From NCBI GenBank assembly GCA_937876995.1, contig CALEFD010000023.1, forward strand, positions 1-26,318: 26,318 nt of DNA, in the 5' to 3' direction. Positions within the stretch are counted from its first letter, which is position 1. Every line of letters begins with the position of its first letter. The position numbers and the translations under genes were made by a program. This document shows positions 25,575 to 26,318 of the stretch, piece by piece. The notes beneath the pieces are model-generated. The model made no database searches. It was given only the letters and a program-made list of their open reading frames with translations, and had not been told where the DNA came from. Origin of the DNA: an uncultured Bacteroidales bacterium. GTDB lineage: Bacteria; Bacteroidota; Bacteroidia; Bacteroidales; Bacteroidaceae.

Positions 25575-25922
25575 TTAAGCCTCCTCTTGTTTAGATTGTC
25601 TTAAACCTCTTCTCTTTGCTGCATACTCAGCTGCATACTTCTCCTGCTTGATAGTCAGGAAACGAAGAACGCGCTCGTCACGACGGAAGTTAACTTCCAA
25701 CTTTTCGATGACTGTAGGTTCAGCATTGAACTCTATTAACACATAGAAGCCTGTTGACTTCTTTTCAATAGGATAAGCCAGTTTACGCATACCCCAATTC
25801 TCTTCATTGACAATCTCTGCACCTTCTGCAGTAAGAATGCCTTTGAATTTTTCTACCGCTTCCTTCATCTGAGCATCAGACAAAACGGGAGTCAAAATGA
25901 AAACGGTTTCGTAATGATTCAT
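25575..25922 (-). CDS. rpsF: 30S ribosomal protein bS6
   Basis: The 115-residue protein has the bS6 opening MNHYETVFILTPVLSDAQMKEAV, the ENWGMRKLAYPIEKKSTGFYVLIEF centre and RDERVLRFLTIK. It binds bS18 on the 30S platform. It leads the three-gene ribosomal operon and has a clear promoter about 45 nt upstream. The C-terminal tail is basic (AAKRRGLRQ). Confidence 0.98.
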   Translation of the reverse strand: MNHYETVFILTPVLSDAQMKEAVEKFKGILTAEGAEIVNEENWGMRKLAYPIEKKSTGFYVLIEFNAEPTVIEKLEVNFRRDERVLRFLTIKQEKYAAEYAAKRRGLRQSKQEEA

Positions 25923-25968
25923 ACTTACTTTTGTTAATTAATAAATTGATTTGTTTAAAATGCGGGTG

Positions 25969-25999
25969 CAAAGGTAGCCATTTTATTGTGAACAACAAA
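25969..25999 (-). promoter_or_regulatory. Promoter of the rpsF operon
   Basis: Minus-strand TACCTTTG (25969-25976) matches TAnnTTTG, and TTTG (25996-25999) lies exactly 19 nt upstream. This is the best full promoter in the window with that of the last gene. Confidence 0.75.
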
Positions 26000-26110
26000 T
26001 ATTTAGATGGAAAATTATTCGTCTAACCAACTATTAATGGCCGTTTTCCGCTTATTATTATAAGATAGGTGGCGACTCGGGATAAAAAAAATAAGTAAAC
26101 TTCTTTTTTC

Positions 26111-26135
26111 TTCGCTCGGCTTGCACTATCTTTTG
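26111..26135 (+). repeat. Imperfect copy of the CTCGsCTTGCACTATCTTT element
   Basis: TTCGCTCGGCTTGCACTATC then TTTTG resembles 26190-26213, about 80 nt downstream. It ends in TATCTTTT, one base off the -7 consensus, so it may be a decayed or weak second promoter. Confidence 0.5.
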
Positions 26136-26161
26136 ATAAAATAGGCTTCGGTTCGGAAATA

Positions 26162-26185
26162 AAAACAAAAATGAATTTTCGTTTT
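26162..26185. promoter_or_regulatory. Imperfect palindrome over the -33 box, candidate operator
   Basis: An 11-nt arm at 26162-26172 is complementary to 26175-26185 with one mismatch, around a 2-nt centre. It is AT-rich and overlaps the -33 box of the promoter for the last gene, in the size range of MarR-type sites. Autoregulation is inference. Confidence 0.4.
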
Positions 26186-26213
26186 GTATTTCACTCGCCT
26201 TGCACTATCTTTG
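26183..26213 (+). promoter_or_regulatory. Promoter of the truncated last gene
   Basis: TTTG at 26183-26186, a 19-nt spacer and TATCTTTG at 26206-26213 match the Bacteroidetes consensus in full. The leader would be about 20 nt. Confidence 0.75.
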
Positions 26214-26237
26214 CAAAGTTGTTTAAACAATAATTCA

Positions 26238-26318
26238 ATGACAGAAGCCATAAACTTTGACATGCACCTCATCTTTGCCATTATGAACGGAAAGGTGTCG
26301 GCTGCCATCAACAGAAAG
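26238..26318 (+). CDS. Start of a probable MarR-family regulator (cut by window end)
   Basis: Only 27 codons are visible, reading MTEAINFDMHLIFAIMNGK and on to INRK. The sequence resembles the N-terminus of MarR-like regulators that lie divergently beside rpsF in Bacteroidales, but no DNA-binding domain is visible because the gene runs out of the window. The strong promoter and the palindrome upstream support a real gene. The family call rests on context and the short N-terminus. Confidence 0.55.
   Translation, partial: MTEAINFDMHLIFAIMNGKVSAAINRK

Overview
The window reads as a chromosomal segment of a Bacteroidales bacterium, probably Prevotella-like. The signs are the lpxD - lpxC/fabZ fusion - lpxA order, the rpsF-rpsR-rplI operon beside a MarR-type regulator, promoters of the Bacteroidetes type (TTTG - about 19 nt - TAnnTTTG), few Shine-Dalgarno sequences, and secreted proteins whose C-termini resemble type IX secretion (T9SS) sorting domains. 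Almost every gene is on a recognisable family; no tRNA, rRNA, CRISPR array or transposase was found.

Layout. (1) 1-1135: a small accessory patch with a DUF4160 gene and a DUF2442 gene carrying a C-terminal helix-turn-helix, resembling a toxin-antitoxin pair. Their promoter contains an 8-bp inverted repeat. A short gene remnant follows, and the patch lies between two copies of a ~32-nt sequence that belongs to a terminator. (2) 1091-8323, minus strand: a cobalamin-riboswitch-controlled operon with a BtuB-like TonB-dependent receptor, a BtuG-like beta-propeller and a 1142-residue secreted protein of unknown function. (3) 8367-9519, minus: a ProX/YbaK-type editing protein and thiamine pyrophosphokinase. 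(4) 9635-20165, plus: a long run with a 2-hydroxyacid dehydrogenase, prfA (RF1), pyrF, lipid A genes, a PRiA4_ORF3-family protein, miaA, a YciO/Sua5 protein and a dipeptidyl peptidase IV. (5) 20166-24768: a tetrapyrrole-methylase-family methyltransferase, a tandem ABC ATPase, a family 2 glycosyltransferase and mtaB. (6) 24782-25999, minus: rplI, rpsR, rpsF with promoter and terminator, then the start of a divergent regulator gene running off the end.

The most striking observation is in prfA. The gene for release factor 1, the protein that recognises UAG, contains a single in-frame UAG at codon 181. Everything before and after it is an intact RF1 in the same frame, including the PAT anticodon-like tripeptide and the GGQ catalytic motif. 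The position is an aromatic residue (Phe or Tyr) in typical RF1 proteins, and Tyr codons differ from UAG by one base. UAG is not obviously reassigned here, because two genes in the window end in TAG at plausible places (2 of 24 complete genes; 15 TAA, 7 TGA). The options are a sequencing error or nonsense mutation, loss of RF1 in progress, or a readthrough circuit in which RF1 controls its own synthesis, by analogy with the UGA frameshift that controls RF2. The last would be the undescribed system in this window; the sequence alone cannot decide between them.
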